Assembly (NCBI GenBank): GCA_964195715.1
Contig: CAXMRU010000314.1
Location: forward strand, 1 to 42,368
Length of the DNA: 42,368 bases
Direction: 5' to 3'
Source of the DNA: Benthicola sp964195715
GTDB lineage: Bacteria; Gemmatimonadota; Gemmatimonadetes; Palauibacterales; Palauibacteraceae
The position numbers and the translations under genes are program-made. Position 1 is the first letter of the stretch. Every line of letters starts with the position of its first letter. Shown here in pieces: positions 6,812 to 15,738 of the stretch. The notes under the pieces were generated by a model. That model was not told the origin of the DNA. It was given only the letters and a program-made list of their open reading frames with translations, and did no database searches.

Positions 6812-8059
6812 ATGTACAGCGAAGCTGGACTCAATGATTCAGCGCCGTGCCGGTTCCTGTGCGCGGCGTGGACCGTGGCTGCGGCCTTCGCCCTCACTTT
6901 CGGCACCGTGGGCTGCGCCAGCGAGGCTCCGGCTAGCGGCTGGGGTGGCACGGTCGACACGCTCAGCAGCGGGCAGATCTCAGTGAACAATCCACAGGGC
7001 TCCCTTTGGGCAGCCGGAGATGGATGGGGCGTGAATGAGGAGCTGAGAATCGGCACGCTCGACGGGACAGGACCGGACATGTTCGGGGCGATCACGGACT
7101 TCGAGGTAGACGAGTACGGTCGGTTCTGGGTGTTCGAGGGCCAGGCGCAGGAAATCAGGGTATTCGACGCCAACGGAAGACACGTCCGCACGGTCGGGCG
7201 CCAGGGCGAGGGACCCAGCGAGTTCAATCGGGTGATCGGGATGGACTGGGGACCGGACGGCAACCTGTGGCTCGCAGATCCGTCGAACAACCGCCTGTCG
7301 GTAGTGGACACCGCGGGCGTCTTCGTCGCCAGTCACCCCACGATAGGCGGCATCACGGTCATGCCGTGGCCGGGCGGCTTCGACGACGCAGGTCTTTTCT
7401 ATACCTACGGCATCGATCCGACGGTCGAGGATGACTTCGCGCTGGTCATGGTGCGGCACGGACCCGACCTCCAACCCATCGACTCCGTCGCGCCACCCGA
7501 GTACCCGGGCGAACGCGAGATGTACGAACTCCGGGACGAAAACAGCTGGATGATGACCGGCGTCCCCTACACGCCGTCTCTCGAGTGGCACCTGACTCGA
7601 GATGGGACCTACTGGGCCGGGCTTACCGGCGACTACCACATCTTCCAGCTCAGCTGGCAGGGCGACACCCTCCGCTCCGTCCGGAGGGACTACGAGGCGC
7701 TGCCGGTCACAGCAGCAGACCTGGATCAGGCCCGCGAGAACCTCGAGTGGTTTACCGATGCGGGCGGCAAACCCGACTGGTCGAGGATTCCGAACAGCAA
7801 GCCGGCATTTGAGGAGTTCATGTTCGACGACGAGCGCAACCTGTGGGTCCAGATGGTGGCAGAAGGCGACCTGGAAGGGCGGCTGTTCGACGTGTTCGAC
7901 CCACAGGGACGCTACCTCGGAGAGGTCCTTCTCCCCTTCCCCGTGGACTTCTATCCGGCCCCGATCATCCGGAACGGGTATCTGTACGCGGTCACGGAAG
8001 ACGAACTGGAGGTACCCTTCCTTGTGCGTGCCGGGATCGAACGTCCGGCCGCGAGTTGA
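6812..8059 (+). CDS. Six-bladed beta-propeller lipoprotein
   Basis: 415-residue exported protein. The N-terminus (MYSEAGLNDSAPCRFLCAAWTVAAAFALTFGTVGC) is a signal with a possible lipobox ending at Cys. The rest has repeated propeller blades: ITDFEVDEYGRFWVFEGQAQEIRVFDANGRHVRTVGRQGEGPSEF, then IGMDWGPDGNLWLADPSNNRLSVVDTAG, and near the end FMFDDERNLWVQMVAEGD and VFDPQGRYLGEVLLP. This is the TolB/NHL-like 6-bladed fold seen in many secreted proteins of unknown ligand. The frame is open 15 codons upstream, but the ATG at 6812 sits at the natural beginning of the signal. No partner is overlapping. A remnant of a similar gene lies at 4264-4497. The ligand is unknown. Confidence 0.8.
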   Translation: MYSEAGLNDSAPCRFLCAAWTVAAAFALTFGTVGCASEAPASGWGGTVDTLSSGQISVNNPQGSLWAAGDGWGVNEELRIGTLDGTGPDMFGAITDFEVDEYGRFWVFEGQAQEIRVFDANGRHVRTVGRQGEGPSEFNRVIGMDWGPDGNLWLADPSNNRLSVVDTAGVFVASHPTIGGITVMPWPGGFDDAGLFYTYGIDPTVEDDFALVMVRHGPDLQPIDSVAPPEYPGEREMYELRDENSWMMTGVPYTPSLEWHLTRDGTYWAGLTGDYHIFQLSWQGDTLRSVRRDYEALPVTAADLDQARENLEWFTDAGGKPDWSRIPNSKPAFEEFMFDDERNLWVQMVAEGDLEGRLFDVFDPQGRYLGEVLLPFPVDFYPAPIIRNGYLYAVTEDELEVPFLVRAGIERPAAS

Positions 8060-8127
8060 CAAGAGATTCAGACGTTTCCGGCTTCCAGCAGGTCATTGAT
8101 GAAGCCCGGACGGCCACCCAGGATCTT

Positions 8128-8919
8128 TCAGCGACCTGCAAGTGACGCCCGGGCGACTTCAAGGCGCTCGGGCGTACCCACATCGAACCAGGTGGCTCCC
8201 GTCACATCGTGGGGCAGTATGCGCGCCCCGGTCGCCGCCAGCCGCAGATACGACTCCATGATCGAGAACCGATCGGTCTCGCTCAACTGGTCGAGGATGA
8301 CCGGCGCGAGAGCCTGGATACCCGTAAAACCGGCGCGCCACTGGGGCTCGGAGGGCAGTCGGGCCCATTCCTCAGTACCGGTACGAGTGTCCACCCTACC
8401 ACACAAACCCCAATCATCGAACACCAGGTAACGGGTCGCCGGCCGGCGGTTCACCGCCAGCGTGGCCAGCGCGGCTGACTCCTCGTGCGTCCGGATCACG
8501 CGGCGTAGATCGACGGAGGAGATCACGTCCACGTTATGCACGAGGATCGTCCGGTCGCAGCGGAGTAGACCCGCAGCCTGCTTGAGGCCCCCACCCGTCT
8601 CGAGCGGAGCGTCAATCTCTACGGACACCAGGATCTTGGCACCGCACCACTCGGGCATCGAACCGGGCGCGCTCGCTGCCATCGTATCGCCTGCACAGAG
8701 CGACCCGGGTGTCGACGGTCCGGCACGCAGGAACTCGATGATCCGCTCCGCGTGATGATGCACGTTGATAACGATCCGGTCGCAACCCGCCCCGGCGAGC
8801 CGGTCGATCGTCCGCTCCAGCAGGGTGGTATCGCCGACCTCGATCAGGGCCTTCGGCGTTCGGTCAGTGAGTGGTTTGAGGCGCGTGCCCAGGCCCGCCG
8901 CAAAGATCATCCCATCCAT
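8128..8919 (-). CDS. Sugar-1-phosphate nucleotidyltransferase, MurU-like
   Basis: 263-residue nucleotidyltransferase with the family signature near the start (FAAGLGTRLKPLTDRTPKALIEVG). HNVDVISS carries the metal-binding aspartate, and the protein ends in TWFDVGTPERLEVA. These features match MurNAc-1-phosphate uridylyltransferase (MurU) and the related mannose-1-phosphate guanylyltransferases. The gene directly follows an AmgK-like kinase. In Pseudomonas that pair converts MurNAc to UDP-MurNAc in cell-wall recycling, and this context favours MurU. The start is uncertain: ATG 8919 (MDGMIFAAG) or TTG 8931, which overlaps the kinase stop. Assignment of the substrate is inference. Confidence 0.82.
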   Translation of the reverse strand: MDGMIFAAGLGTRLKPLTDRTPKALIEVGDTTLLERTIDRLAGAGCDRIVINVHHHAERIIEFLRAGPSTPGSLCAGDTMAASAPGSMPEWCGAKILVSVEIDAPLETGGGLKQAAGLLRCDRTILVHNVDVISSVDLRRVIRTHEESAALATLAVNRRPATRYLVFDDWGLCGRVDTRTGTEEWARLPSEPQWRAGFTGIQALAPVILDQLSETDRFSIMESYLRLAATGARILPHDVTGATWFDVGTPERLEVARASLAGR

Positions 8920-8927
8920 GGAAGCGT

Positions 8928-10379
8928 TCAACGCGGCACGGGCTCGCGCCCCGGCCAGTATGGTTCTTCCCTGTGATGAAGCCTCACGCGAACGGCCGGA
9001 AACACACGCTCGACGTATCTCGCCATGCGCTCCACGAAGTACACGGACCGGTGCTGGCCGCCGGTGCAGCCGAAGGAAACGGTCAGGCTCTCGAACCCTC
9101 GCCGCACATACTCAGAGATGTGCGCCTCGGTCAGGTCCCGGGCACTCGACCAGAAGGCCTCGGTGGCCGCGTGCGACTCGATGAACCTCGCCACTTCGGG
9201 CTCCCGACCGGTACTTGCCTGGTACTCGGGCTCACGGCCCGGATTCGGCACGGAGCGACAGTCGAATACGAACCCGCCTCCGTGACTGTCAGTCGCCTCC
9301 GGGTACCCACGTCGGTAGCTGAAGCTGAACAGGTGCAGGGTGAGCCCGGTATGCTCCGGGGCAACGTCCGGCCCGGACCAGGCAGCCGCGATGTACCTGA
9401 ACACTCGCTCCAGTTCGGGCACCTCGACTGGCAGGCCCTCCTCCAGCAGCTGATGGATATTGCGAGCTGCGAACGGAACGCTGCGCAGGAAGCGCGGCTT
9501 CCTCTCGAAGAAGCCCCGGTAACCGTACGCTCCCAGCGCCTGCATGATTCGCACGAGGACGTACGCCCGGTAGAGTTCCGTGAATTCCTGCCGGTCCACG
9601 TGCAATTCTCCCTCGAGAGCATCCATGTAGTGCGACAGGAGCTCGCCCCTGAGCCTCGACGGAAGATCCGCTTTCGCATCGTAGAGGAGAGAGGCGACGT
9701 CGTAGGCAAGTGCTCCTCGTCTCCCGCCCTGGTAGTCGATGAACCTGGGCCCTCCGTCCTGCAGCATCACGTTCCGGGACTGGAAGTCTCGGTACAGGAA
9801 GTGATCACGCTCGGCGCGCAGGACAAACTTGATCAGCGTCTCGAAGTCCAGCTCGAGCCGGGCCTCGCTGAACGGCACGTGAGCCAACTTGAGGAAATGA
9901 TACTTGAAGTAATTCAGGTCCCACTGGATCGACTGGCGATCGAACGCCTCACGGGGATAGGCGACCGAATAATCCACGACCTCCCCCCCCCGCACCTGGA
10001 AGCGAGGTAGCCAGCCGATGACCTCCCGGTACACCGGGACCATCGAGTCCGGGAAGCCGCCCCCGGCTGAGGTACGAGCCTCATCGAGGGCGTCGAACAG
10101 GGTCGTATCGCCGAGGTCTTCGAGAAGGTAGACGCCGGCCTCTTCGTCCGCCGCGTATAGAGCCGGAACCGGAAGCCCGACCGTCAGGAAGGATCGCGTG
10201 AACGACAGGAAGGCACGATTCTCTTCGTGATCGGGCCCCATCACGCCGACTACTCTAAGGCCATCGGGAGCCAGGAGCCTGCGGTAGGCACGAGTGGAGC
10301 CGTCCCCGGCCAGAGCAAGCACGGCGGACGGGGCGTCTCCGAAGTGATCCCGGTACAGTCGAATCAGACGTTCCTGCAT
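8928..10379 (-). CDS. AmgK-like sugar kinase fused to a RapZ C-terminal domain
   Basis: 483-residue two-domain protein. Residues about 1-330 form an aminoglycoside-phosphotransferase-type kinase (GDGSTRAYRRL, YLLEDLGDTTLFD, catalytic YRDFQSRNVM and metal-binding FIDYQGGRRG), like MurNAc/GlcNAc anomeric kinase AmgK. Residues about 345-475 match the RapZ C-terminal domain (LHLFSFSYRRGYPEA, GGGFVFDCRSVPNPG, SFGCTGGQHRSVYFVERMARYV). In E. coli RapZ that domain senses glucosamine-6-phosphate and binds small RNAs. The RapZ N-terminal Walker kinase is absent. The start ATG 10379 was chosen over the longer open frame to 10484 because homology begins there. The next gene is a MurU-like enzyme. The function proposed is phosphorylation of a recycled amino sugar with built-in sensing (inference). 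Confidence 0.85.
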   Translation of the reverse strand: MQERLIRLYRDHFGDAPSAVLALAGDGSTRAYRRLLAPDGLRVVGVMGPDHEENRAFLSFTRSFLTVGLPVPALYAADEEAGVYLLEDLGDTTLFDALDEARTSAGGGFPDSMVPVYREVIGWLPRFQVRGGEVVDYSVAYPREAFDRQSIQWDLNYFKYHFLKLAHVPFSEARLELDFETLIKFVLRAERDHFLYRDFQSRNVMLQDGGPRFIDYQGGRRGALAYDVASLLYDAKADLPSRLRGELLSHYMDALEGELHVDRQEFTELYRAYVLVRIMQALGAYGYRGFFERKPRFLRSVPFAARNIHQLLEEGLPVEVPELERVFRYIAAAWSGPDVAPEHTGLTLHLFSFSYRRGYPEATDSHGGGFVFDCRSVPNPGREPEYQASTGREPEVARFIESHAATEAFWSSARDLTEAHISEYVRRGFESLTVSFGCTGGQHRSVYFVERMARYVERVFPAVRVRLHHREEPYWPGREPVPR

Positions 10380-10592
10380 GATGGAGGGAGAAGCTATGCC
10401 CGGCGCGATCGGGCGCAACAGTGCCCGTGACCGCAAATCGAACGATCTCGGGGTCGAAGCTGCGGACGTACTGGCAGTCTGCAACGACTGGCTCCATCGA
10501 GTGGGCTGGAGATAGGTTCAGCCGCCCGTCGTCCGGCCAACGGTGGGTCGCATAGTGATGACCGGGCCCTGACAAGCACGACAGAGGTGGCA

Positions 10593-11258
10593 ATGGCCAA
10601 GATCAGGAATTATGAGGCCGAGGGCATCCGCGTGACGTACGATGCCGCACGCTGCATTCACGCGGCGGAGTGCGTTAGCGGCCTCCCGGAAGTATTCGAC
10701 GCCGAGCGCAGGCCGTGGATCGATGCGACAGCCGCTTCACCGGACGAGTTGGCGGCCGTCGTACGTCGCTGCCCGACCGGAGCCCTCGCGTACGAGCGCT
10801 TCGACGGTGGGGCGCAGGAGGAATCTGCTCCGAGCAACGAGCTACTCGTGATCTCCAACGGACCGGTCTACGCGTGCGGCAACCTCGTGCTGCTCGACGC
10901 TGATCGCCGCGAACTGAGCCGAGAGACCCGGGCGGCGTTTTGCCGGTGTGGGGCTTCGCTCAACAAACCATTCTGCGACGGACGCCACGCCGAGGCCGGA
11001 TTCGAGGACAGCGGGAAGCTGGGCGTCGCAAAGGTTCGCGCGACAAGCGAAGCGGACCCGGCGGAGCTGACGGTCAGGATCCGCGCGGACGGCCCGCTGG
11101 TGCTCGAGGGTCGGTTCCGGATCGAAGGCGCTGAAGGCGCCGCCGCTGAAGGCGCCGCCGGAGCTCTATGTCGCTGCGGGGCATCGAAGAACAAGCCGTT
11201 CTGTGACGGAACGCACAGAGATATCGGATTCGCCGCCGAGGACCCGACGGCTGGTTGA
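10593..11258 (+). CDS. Fe-S protein: 4Fe-4S mono-cluster domain plus two CDGSH domains
   Basis: 221-residue iron-sulfur protein. The N-terminal part (YDAARCIHAAECVSGLPEVFD to VVRRCPTGALAYER) is a divergent mono-cluster ferredoxin-like domain. Two CDGSH motifs follow: FCRCGASLNKPFCDGRHAEAGF and LCRCGASKNKPFCDGTHRDIGF, each with the C-x-C-x2-S-x3-P-x-C-D-G-x2-H ligands of a 2Fe-2S cluster. The ATG at 10593 has an AGAGG ribosome site. A GTG six bases upstream is less likely. The linker before the second CDGSH contains a perfect 15-base tandem duplication. A role in redox or Fe-S sensing is plausible, but no partner gene is adjacent. Confidence 0.88.
   Translation: MAKIRNYEAEGIRVTYDAARCIHAAECVSGLPEVFDAERRPWIDATAASPDELAAVVRRCPTGALAYERFDGGAQEESAPSNELLVISNGPVYACGNLVLLDADRRELSRETRAAFCRCGASLNKPFCDGRHAEAGFEDSGKLGVAKVRATSEADPAELTVRIRADGPLVLEGRFRIEGAEGAAAEGAAGALCRCGASKNKPFCDGTHRDIGFAAEDPTAG
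11130..11159 (+). repeat. Two tandem copies of a 15-base unit inside the CDGSH gene
   Basis: GCTGAAGGCGCCGCC occurs twice in a row (11130-11144 and 11145-11159) without mismatch. It encodes an Ala/Glu/Gly-rich linker before the second CDGSH motif. Being in multiples of three it keeps the frame. It looks like a recent slippage duplication and may vary between strains. Confidence 0.8.
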
Positions 11259-11302
11259 CGGACCATCTGCTCGGGATTGGACTCGGGCGCTGACGTTCCT
11301 GC

Positions 11303-13039
11303 TTACGCCGGGCTGGAGTTCTTGTCAGCGCCCAGCTCGTTCGGCAGGGGAAACCAGCGCAGGTGCTCGAAGTCAGACGTCAGAACGTCCGTACACTCAC
11401 CCTGGAAGCCGTCGCCGGGCTCGGCCGCGTCGCGCAAGATCTGCCGGGCTTCTTCGAGGTACGATTCCAGCCGGTCCTCACCCGCCGAGTACCTGTGGTG
11501 GGGACACTCGATCCCGTTCGGAGTGTAGCGGACGTCCCACAGGCTCATCGGCGACTCGCCTCGGCCGCGGGCGTGCTGCCACAGGCCCGTGTGCGGGTCG
11601 AAGTCATAATGATCGAGCAGGCGCCACCCGTCCTCCGCGACCATGTGCACCGCGTCCAGGATGAAGCGGAAGACGGTCTCCGATATGAAGTAGTTGAAGT
11701 TCACGCGCACCCAGCCCGGTTTGATCCCCTCGCATCCGCGCCCGATCTCGCGCTCGAACTCCCGCGACTTCTCGATATCGATACCGAGTAACCGGTGACC
11801 GTAGGGCCCGGCACACAAGCATCCACCGCGCGACTGAATCCCGAACAGGTCGTTCAGAAGGGCCACCACGAAATTGTGGTGCAGGTACCGACCACCATTG
11901 CGTACCACGAACGAGACGATAGACAGACGTTCGTGCTCCCGGTCGCCCAGTATCTCAATATTCGGATTCTCGCTCCAGGAATGGATGGCCCGGCGGATGA
12001 ACGACTCCTCCCGCTCTCGTATGGCCTCCAGACCGACCGCTTCCTTCAGGGCGAAGACCAGTCCCGCCCGGATCGAGCCTATGATCTGCGGCGTGCCGCC
12101 CTCCTCCCTGGTCTCCGGATCTTCGAAGTACCGGTGCCCGTCCGGGTTCACGTACCACACCGTTCCGCCACCCGGCACGACGGGCACCCGGTTCCGGAAC
12201 AGTGCACGGCGAGCCACCAGCAGGCCTGGCGTGTCCGGCCCCCCGATCATCTTGTGGGGAGAAATGAAGATTGCGTCCTTGTAGTCCAGGCGGTCTTCCT
12301 CGGAATCACCCTCCGGCTCCATCCGAACGCCCACGTACGGTGCGGCCGCGGCAAAGTCCCAGAATGACAACGCGCCGTGGCGATGGAGGAGAACGGACAC
12401 CCGGCCGACCGGCGTGGTGATCCCCGTCACGTTCGAGGCCGCCGAGAACGAGCCGATCCTGAGCGGGCGATCGGCATATTCCACGAGTTTGGCCTCTAGC
12501 TCTTCGAGGTCGAGACCGCCGTGCAGGTCCTCGCGTATCGTGACGACGTCGGCGATCGACTCCCGCCACGGGAGCTCATTCGAGTGGTGCTCGTACGGAC
12601 CTATGAAGACAACCGGCCGCTCGTCGGCGGGGATCAGCTCCGTGAGCCCGTATCGATCGTCCAGGTCGGCCGGGATGCGCAGGTTCAGCACGCCGATCAG
12701 GCGGTCGATCGCTCCCGTGCATCCCGTTCCACAGAAGATCACGGCGTGCTCATCGGTCGCCATCACGCAGCGCCGGATGATCGCCCGGGCGTCCTCTCGA
12801 AAGCGGGTAGTCTGGAGCCCGGTCCCCGAGCTTTCCGTGTGAGTGTTTGCGTAGAGCGGAAGCACGGACTCCCTGATGAAGTCCTCAATGATCGACAATG
12901 AGCGGCCGGACGCCGTGTAGTCCGCGTAGGTCACCCTGCGCGGGCCGAACGGGCCCGGAACGGCCTCGTTCGCCCCGATCACCGATGACCGGACCAGGTC
13001 GATGAGCTCGCGTCCGTCTCCAGTCCCGAAGTCGATCAT
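11303..13039 (-). CDS. Class V aminotransferase / cysteine desulfurase-like PLP enzyme
   Basis: 578-residue PLP enzyme of the aminotransferase V fold. Motifs in order are YADYTASGRSL, NTHTESSGTGLQTTRFREDARAIIRR, VIFCGTGCTGAIDRL, EHHSNELPWRES, and the PLP lysine in AIFISPHKMIGGPDTPGLLVARR. RGGCLCAGPYGHRLLGI near residue 420 places cysteines where desulfurases keep their active-site loop. It is about 150 residues longer than standard IscS/SufS owing to a C-terminal extension (PHTGLWQHARGRGESPMSLWDV onward). ATG 13039 overlaps the upstream permease stop (ATGA). The substrate is not determinable. No Fe-S scaffold genes are adjacent, so SufS function is not assumed. Confidence 0.82.
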   Translation of the reverse strand: MIDFGTGDGRELIDLVRSSVIGANEAVPGPFGPRRVTYADYTASGRSLSIIEDFIRESVLPLYANTHTESSGTGLQTTRFREDARAIIRRCVMATDEHAVIFCGTGCTGAIDRLIGVLNLRIPADLDDRYGLTELIPADERPVVFIGPYEHHSNELPWRESIADVVTIREDLHGGLDLEELEAKLVEYADRPLRIGSFSAASNVTGITTPVGRVSVLLHRHGALSFWDFAAAAPYVGVRMEPEGDSEEDRLDYKDAIFISPHKMIGGPDTPGLLVARRALFRNRVPVVPGGGTVWYVNPDGHRYFEDPETREEGGTPQIIGSIRAGLVFALKEAVGLEAIREREESFIRRAIHSWSENPNIEILGDREHERLSIVSFVVRNGGRYLHHNFVVALLNDLFGIQSRGGCLCAGPYGHRLLGIDIEKSREFEREIGRGCEGIKPGWVRVNFNYFISETVFRFILDAVHMVAEDGWRLLDHYDFDPHTGLWQHARGRGESPMSLWDVRYTPNGIECPHHRYSAGEDRLESYLEEARQILRDAAEPGDGFQGECTDVLTSDFEHLRWFPLPNELGADKNSSPA

Positions 13040-14118
13040 GTGCCCACCCACTCGGCCGCATCGTCCCCTTCACCGCCCACTACGACTTCCGGCGGGCGTG
13101 AACCGAGGAGAATCGCCATCCACCGCGTCTCTTCGTTCGCTTCGAGCACGATCTTGAGGATCATCGTCAGGGGCACGGACAGGAGCATTCCGACGGGGCC
13201 GAGAACCCATCCCCAGAAAATCAATGACAGGAACACGACGAGCGTCGAGAGCCCCATGCCCTCACCCATCACCTTCGGCTCGATGAAGTTGCCTATCGCC
13301 GTGTTGATCGCCAGGTAGCCAAGGGCAGTCAGTAACCCGTCGCCCGGGCCGAGCTGCAGGAACGCCAGCATTACCGCCGGGATGGCTGCGATGAACGAAC
13401 CGATACTCGGAATATAGTTCAGGAGGAAAGCGAGCAGGCCCCACAGCAGGGCGTAGTCCACCCCCATGATCCGAAGCCACACCGCCACCAGCACGCCGGT
13501 GGTCAGGCTGATCAGCGTCTTCAGCGCCAGGTACCGGCGGATGTTGTCGTTGATCCGGGTCAGCGGAGACAGGTGCCGGTCCGCGTTGGGGAAGGCAGAC
13601 TTGATCTTCGCCGAGAAGCCCGAGATCTCGAGAAGCATGAAAACAGTGATGATCAGGATCAAGGCGATCTTGCCCAGGACATCGCCCACTCCCGTGAAGA
13701 TCCGACCCACGACGCGCAGGATTTCCCCCGGATCGAACGAATCGGCCAGCAACTGGCTCGAGACCTCGAACCCGTGACCGGACAGCCACACGGCGAATCT
13801 CGTCATCTCGCGCTCCAGGCGCACCTGGTAGCCGGGCAGAGAGCGGGTGAAGTCGATCAGCGAGGTGCCGATCAGCGTCCCCGTCATGATGCCTATTCCG
13901 AGCAGCGTGAGGATGATCAGCAGAACGGCCAACCAGGTCGGGAGGCCCTTCCGCTGGAGCCAGCTCAGTGGAGTCGCGCAGATAATCGCGAGCATCACCG
14001 CCAGGAGAAACGGCACCAGTATGGGCTCCGCCGTTCGAACGCCCGTCACCAGGATGACGAACGCGGCCCCGAACAGAAGGAAGCGGGCGGCCTTCGAGAA
14101 TCCCGGTCCGTTTGTCAT
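13036..14118 (-). CDS. AI-2E family (PerM/TqsA-type) membrane transporter
   Basis: 360-residue inner-membrane protein with seven to eight predicted spans. They include FLLFGAAFVILVTGV, ILVPFLLAVMLAIICATPLSWLQ, WLAVLLIILTLLGIGIMTGTLIG, IALILIITVFMLLEI and ALLWGLLAFLLNYIPSIGSFIAAIPAVMLAFLQLG. The NYIPSIGSFIAAIPAV and FIEPKVMGEGMGLSTLVVFLSLIFWGWVLGPVGMLLSVPLT segments are hallmarks of the family. Members export autoinducer-2 or ions, and many have no assigned cargo. ATG 14118 has a GAGGAGC ribosome site, so the 26 upstream codons are excluded. Overlap with the PLP enzyme suggests a two-gene operon, divergent from cls. Confidence 0.93.
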   Translation of the reverse strand: MTNGPGFSKAARFLLFGAAFVILVTGVRTAEPILVPFLLAVMLAIICATPLSWLQRKGLPTWLAVLLIILTLLGIGIMTGTLIGTSLIDFTRSLPGYQVRLEREMTRFAVWLSGHGFEVSSQLLADSFDPGEILRVVGRIFTGVGDVLGKIALILIITVFMLLEISGFSAKIKSAFPNADRHLSPLTRINDNIRRYLALKTLISLTTGVLVAVWLRIMGVDYALLWGLLAFLLNYIPSIGSFIAAIPAVMLAFLQLGPGDGLLTALGYLAINTAIGNFIEPKVMGEGMGLSTLVVFLSLIFWGWVLGPVGMLLSVPLTMILKIVLEANEETRWMAILLGSRPPEVVVGGEGDDAAEWVGT

Positions 14119-14242
14119 CCGTGCTCCTCGCCGTTGTCGGCTGCCGGGGGACGAAGAGTTGCGCCCGGCCAGCGGAGCCGTAAGGTAACGTCGCACACGG
14201 TGCTGCCGTCAACGGGGATCCAGGGGCAGGGAGAGCTCGTCC

Positions 14243-15685
14243 GTGAACTCGCTCATCGCAGCGTGGCCGTACATCGCCGGGGCACTGAGTTTCTTCCTCA
14301 GTCTGGTCGTGTCGGCCCACATCCTCCTTCACAAACGGGACGTGCGGGCGGCGATCGGATGGATCGGTCTCGTGTGGCTCGCGCCGGTCATCGGGTCGCT
14401 CACCTACCTCATACTCGGGATCAATCGCATCAAGCGGCGCGGCTCGGAGATTCACGCGTCGATGGACCGCGTCGCGTCAACCCGGAGGCTGCCGGCCGTG
14501 CTGGCCCCGACCCTCCCGACGGCCGACGTCGACGAGCCCCTCAGGCCACTCGCTCTGGCTGTCGACCGCGTGACACAGAACGAGCTGTTGTCCGGGAATC
14601 GGGTCGACCCGCTCTCCAACGGCGACGTAGCCTATCCGGCAATGCTGGAGGCCATCCGGTCCGCCACGACGACAATCGGCCTGGCGACGTACATCTTCGA
14701 CTTCGACCGCGCGGGGAAAACATTCGTCGATGAGCTTGCCGCTGCCGTGAATCGCGGTGTTCAGGTGAGGGTCCTGATCGACGGAGTGGGCGCCCGATAC
14801 AGCAAGCCCCGGACACCGGGCATGCTCAGGGCACGCGGTGTCCAGGTCGCCGAATTCATGGCCGGTGTGCTCCCGTGGCGCATGCCGTACCTCAACCTGC
14901 GGAGTCACCGGAAGATCCTGATCGTGGACGGCCGCATCGGCTTCACGGGCGGGATGAACATCCGGGAAGGAGGCTGCCTGCGCCTGGATACAACGCACCC
15001 GATCCGGGACCTCCATTTCCGGCTCGAGGGACCGGTGGTGGCTCACCTGGTCGACACGTTTGCTCACGACTGGGCATTCACGACAGGCGAGCACCTGGAT
15101 GGAAGTCTGTGGTGCCCACCGCGCCCCGGGCCTGGCTCGACGGCGGCCCGAGGCATCTCGGACGGTCCGGATGATGACTTCGAGAAGCTTCACTGGACGA
15201 TCCTCGCCGGACTGGCCGCGGCGAACGAGCGGGTCCGCATCGTCACCCCGTACTTCCTGCCGGACCAGGCTCTCGTATCCGCTTTGAACGTCGCGGCTCT
15301 CAGGGGCGCGCGCGTGGACATCGTGCTCCCCGAGGTCAACAACCTGCGCATCGTGGGATGGGCCATGCGGGCACAGCTTGGCCAGGTGATGGAATACGGG
15401 AGCAGGGTGTGGCTCACACCGCCGCCGTTCGATCACACCAAGCTGATGCTGGTGGACGATTCCTGGGCCCTGTTCGGATCCGGAAACTGGGATCCCCGCA
15501 GCCTCCGGCTGAATTTCGAGTTCAACGTGGAGTGCTACGACAGGGATCTCACGGCTCGACTGGACGAGATCGTGACGCGCAAGATTGACGATTCGCGGCC
15601 ACTTTCCCGGGACGAGCTGGAGCGGCGCAGCCTGCCGACCAAGCTGAGAGATGGAGCTGCCTGGCTCTTCTCTCCCTATCTCTGA
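14243..15685 (+). CDS. cls: Cardiolipin synthase (phospholipase D family)
   Basis: 480-residue membrane enzyme that condenses two phosphatidylglycerols into cardiolipin and glycerol. Two N-terminal spans (WPYIAGALSFFLSLVVSAHILL, AAIGWIGLVWLAPVIGSLTYLILG) anchor two phospholipase D domains. These have HKD motifs HRKILIVDGRIGFTGGMN (about residue 225) and HTKLMLVDDSWALFGSGNWDPRSLRLNFEFNVECYD (about residue 400). The length and order match ClsA. The GTG start has a GGGAGAG ribosome site. Transcribed away from the permease operon and towards mtnA, with a 53-base gap. Confidence 0.94.
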   Translation: MNSLIAAWPYIAGALSFFLSLVVSAHILLHKRDVRAAIGWIGLVWLAPVIGSLTYLILGINRIKRRGSEIHASMDRVASTRRLPAVLAPTLPTADVDEPLRPLALAVDRVTQNELLSGNRVDPLSNGDVAYPAMLEAIRSATTTIGLATYIFDFDRAGKTFVDELAAAVNRGVQVRVLIDGVGARYSKPRTPGMLRARGVQVAEFMAGVLPWRMPYLNLRSHRKILIVDGRIGFTGGMNIREGGCLRLDTTHPIRDLHFRLEGPVVAHLVDTFAHDWAFTTGEHLDGSLWCPPRPGPGSTAARGISDGPDDDFEKLHWTILAGLAAANERVRIVTPYFLPDQALVSALNVAALRGARVDIVLPEVNNLRIVGWAMRAQLGQVMEYGSRVWLTPPPFDHTKLMLVDDSWALFGSGNWDPRSLRLNFEFNVECYDRDLTARLDEIVTRKIDDSRPLSRDELERRSLPTKLRDGAAWLFSPYL

Positions 15686-15738
15686 GTCTCTGAGCACGAC
15701 ATGCATCTCCAGCGGCCTGAAAAACGCGGAGGCGACGC

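Noticed and set aside
6980..8062. 360-codon minus-strand frame opposite the propeller lipoprotein
   Set aside because: The plus-strand product has repeated propeller blades and a signal peptide; the antisense product lacks any recognisable feature.
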